Assembly: GCF_003441595.1 (NCBI RefSeq) | Contig: NZ_CP031848.1 | Location: forward strand, 2,542,001-2,606,000 | DNA length: 64,000 nucleotides | Direction: 5' to 3' | Source: Marinobacter sp. Arc7-DN-1 | GTDB lineage: Bacteria > Pseudomonadota > Gammaproteobacteria > Pseudomonadales > Oleiphilaceae | Shown: piece after piece, positions 63,536-64,000 of the stretch | Numbering within the stretch: the first letter of the stretch is position 1 | How the letters are laid out: every line of letters starts with the position of its first letter | Position numbers and translations under genes: made by a program | Notes under the pieces: generated by a model | The model's database searches: none | Told to the model about the DNA's origin: nothing | The model's input: the letters and a program-made list of their open reading frames with translations, nothing else

Positions 63536-63606
63536 CAGGTTTTGAGTGCTCTGCCGTGGCCTGCCGTGATGCGGCGACCATCAACAGTACACTGGAGACC
63601 CACACC

Positions 63607-63993
63607 TTGCTCGAAAACGCTGATCTGGGAAAACTGATTATCCGCCTGACCCTGGGCGGCCTGATACTGTTCCACGGTATTGCCAAACTGCTCAACGGTG
63701 TTGGTTTCATTGAAGGCGCGCTGGCCAGCCACGGGCTGCCCAGCTTCCTGGCTTACGGGGTTTTCGTGGGTGAAATCATTGCCCCGCTAATGGTGATTCT
63801 GGGCTACCAGACCCGCATTGGCGCCCTGCTGATCGTGTTCAATATGCTGGTGGCAATTGTGCTTGTGCATACCAACGAATTACTGACCCTGGGCCGCAAC
63901 GGAGGCTGGGCGCTGGAACTCCAGGGGTTCTTCCTGTTCACAGCGGTGGCAGTGATTTTCCTCGGGCCTGGGCGTTACAAGCTGAAAAACTGA
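63607..63993 (+). CDS. DoxX-family membrane protein
   Basis: About 128 residues if started at TTG 63607, which has GGAG upstream and begins directly before the first helix; a GTG at 63556 would add 17 residues. Four helices with the DoxX pattern (RLTLGGLILFHGIAKLLNG, YGVFVGEIIAPLMVILGY, TRIGALLIVFNMLVAI). Members take part in quinone or thiosulfate redox reactions or are of unknown role. Ends eight bases before the window edge. Confidence 0.85.
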   Translation: MLENADLGKLIIRLTLGGLILFHGIAKLLNGVGFIEGALASHGLPSFLAYGVFVGEIIAPLMVILGYQTRIGALLIVFNMLVAIVLVHTNELLTLGRNGGWALELQGFFLFTAVAVIFLGPGRYKLKN

Positions 63994-64000
63994 CTGCTCT

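Overview
The window looks like chromosome of a marine, aerobic, heterotrophic gammaproteobacterium close to Marinobacter. This is an inference from gene content and style: an Lpp-like alanine-zipper lipoprotein, monomeric isocitrate dehydrogenase, the DUF2868/DUF3482 pair, ectoine synthase, a 3-hydroxybutyrate oligomer hydrolase locus and an aa3-type cytochrome oxidase cluster with its heme A genes. There are no rRNA or tRNA genes, no CRISPR array and no intact mobile element.

Layout. 1-4.5 kb: end of an Lpp gene, a slipin/NfeD membrane pair, an SDR enzyme and an L,D-transpeptidase. 4.6-8.1 kb: a decayed GDT1-type cation exchanger, a MarR-controlled DHA2 exporter and a second MFS permease. 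8.3-14.4 kb: a WYL regulator next to a secreted nuclease, an AraC regulator, queC-queE (7-deazaguanine synthesis) and a DnaQ-type exonuclease. 14.4-15.1 kb: a gene-poor stretch with a candidate small RNA and a leader/terminator ahead of a 90-residue protein. 15.2-19.7 kb: a three-gene signalling operon ending in a 7TMR-DISM hybrid kinase. 19.9-26.8 kb: a lipoprotein, a CadR-like regulator with a CDF metal exporter next to an ISL3 transposase relic, a beta-lactamase-fold hydrolase, a diguanylate cyclase and YbaK. 27-29.2 kb: icd.

29.6-39.7 kb is the most coherent block. A lipoprotein 3-hydroxybutyrate oligomer hydrolase, a sigma-54 activator, a DctPQM TRAP transporter, 3-hydroxybutyrate dehydrogenase and acetoacetyl-CoA synthetase together would turn exogenous (oligo)hydroxybutyrate into acetoacetyl-CoA. 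Both the transporter operon and the hydrolase have a -24/-12 promoter preceded by copies of the same TGTCC-N8-GGACA dyad, which I propose is the activator's binding site.

40-46 kb holds the DUF2868/DUF3482 GTPase pair, an orphan ectC, a CynX-type permease and an ornithine/lysine decarboxylase with a terminator hairpin in its leader. 46.3-54 kb is a mosaic: an eIF-2B-like gene, the fatty acid cis-trans isomerase gene cti, a wrecked type VI effector (PAAR plus DUF2235) with a probable immunity lipoprotein, and hrpB. Relics of the hrpB 3' end lie on both sides of cti, which records past insertion or recombination at this spot. 54-62.3 kb is the cytochrome c oxidase cluster (ctaC, ctaD, ctaE, SURF1, ctaA, cyoE, SCO). 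Cox11/CtaG, which often lies between ctaD and ctaE, is missing there. 62.5-64 kb has a MATE transporter relic, an unknown gene and a DoxX-family protein.

Two large hairpin repeats (29.5 and 54.8 kb) share a conserved loop while their roughly 25-bp arms are unrelated in sequence yet self-complementary. This is the clearest sign of a possibly undescribed element here.
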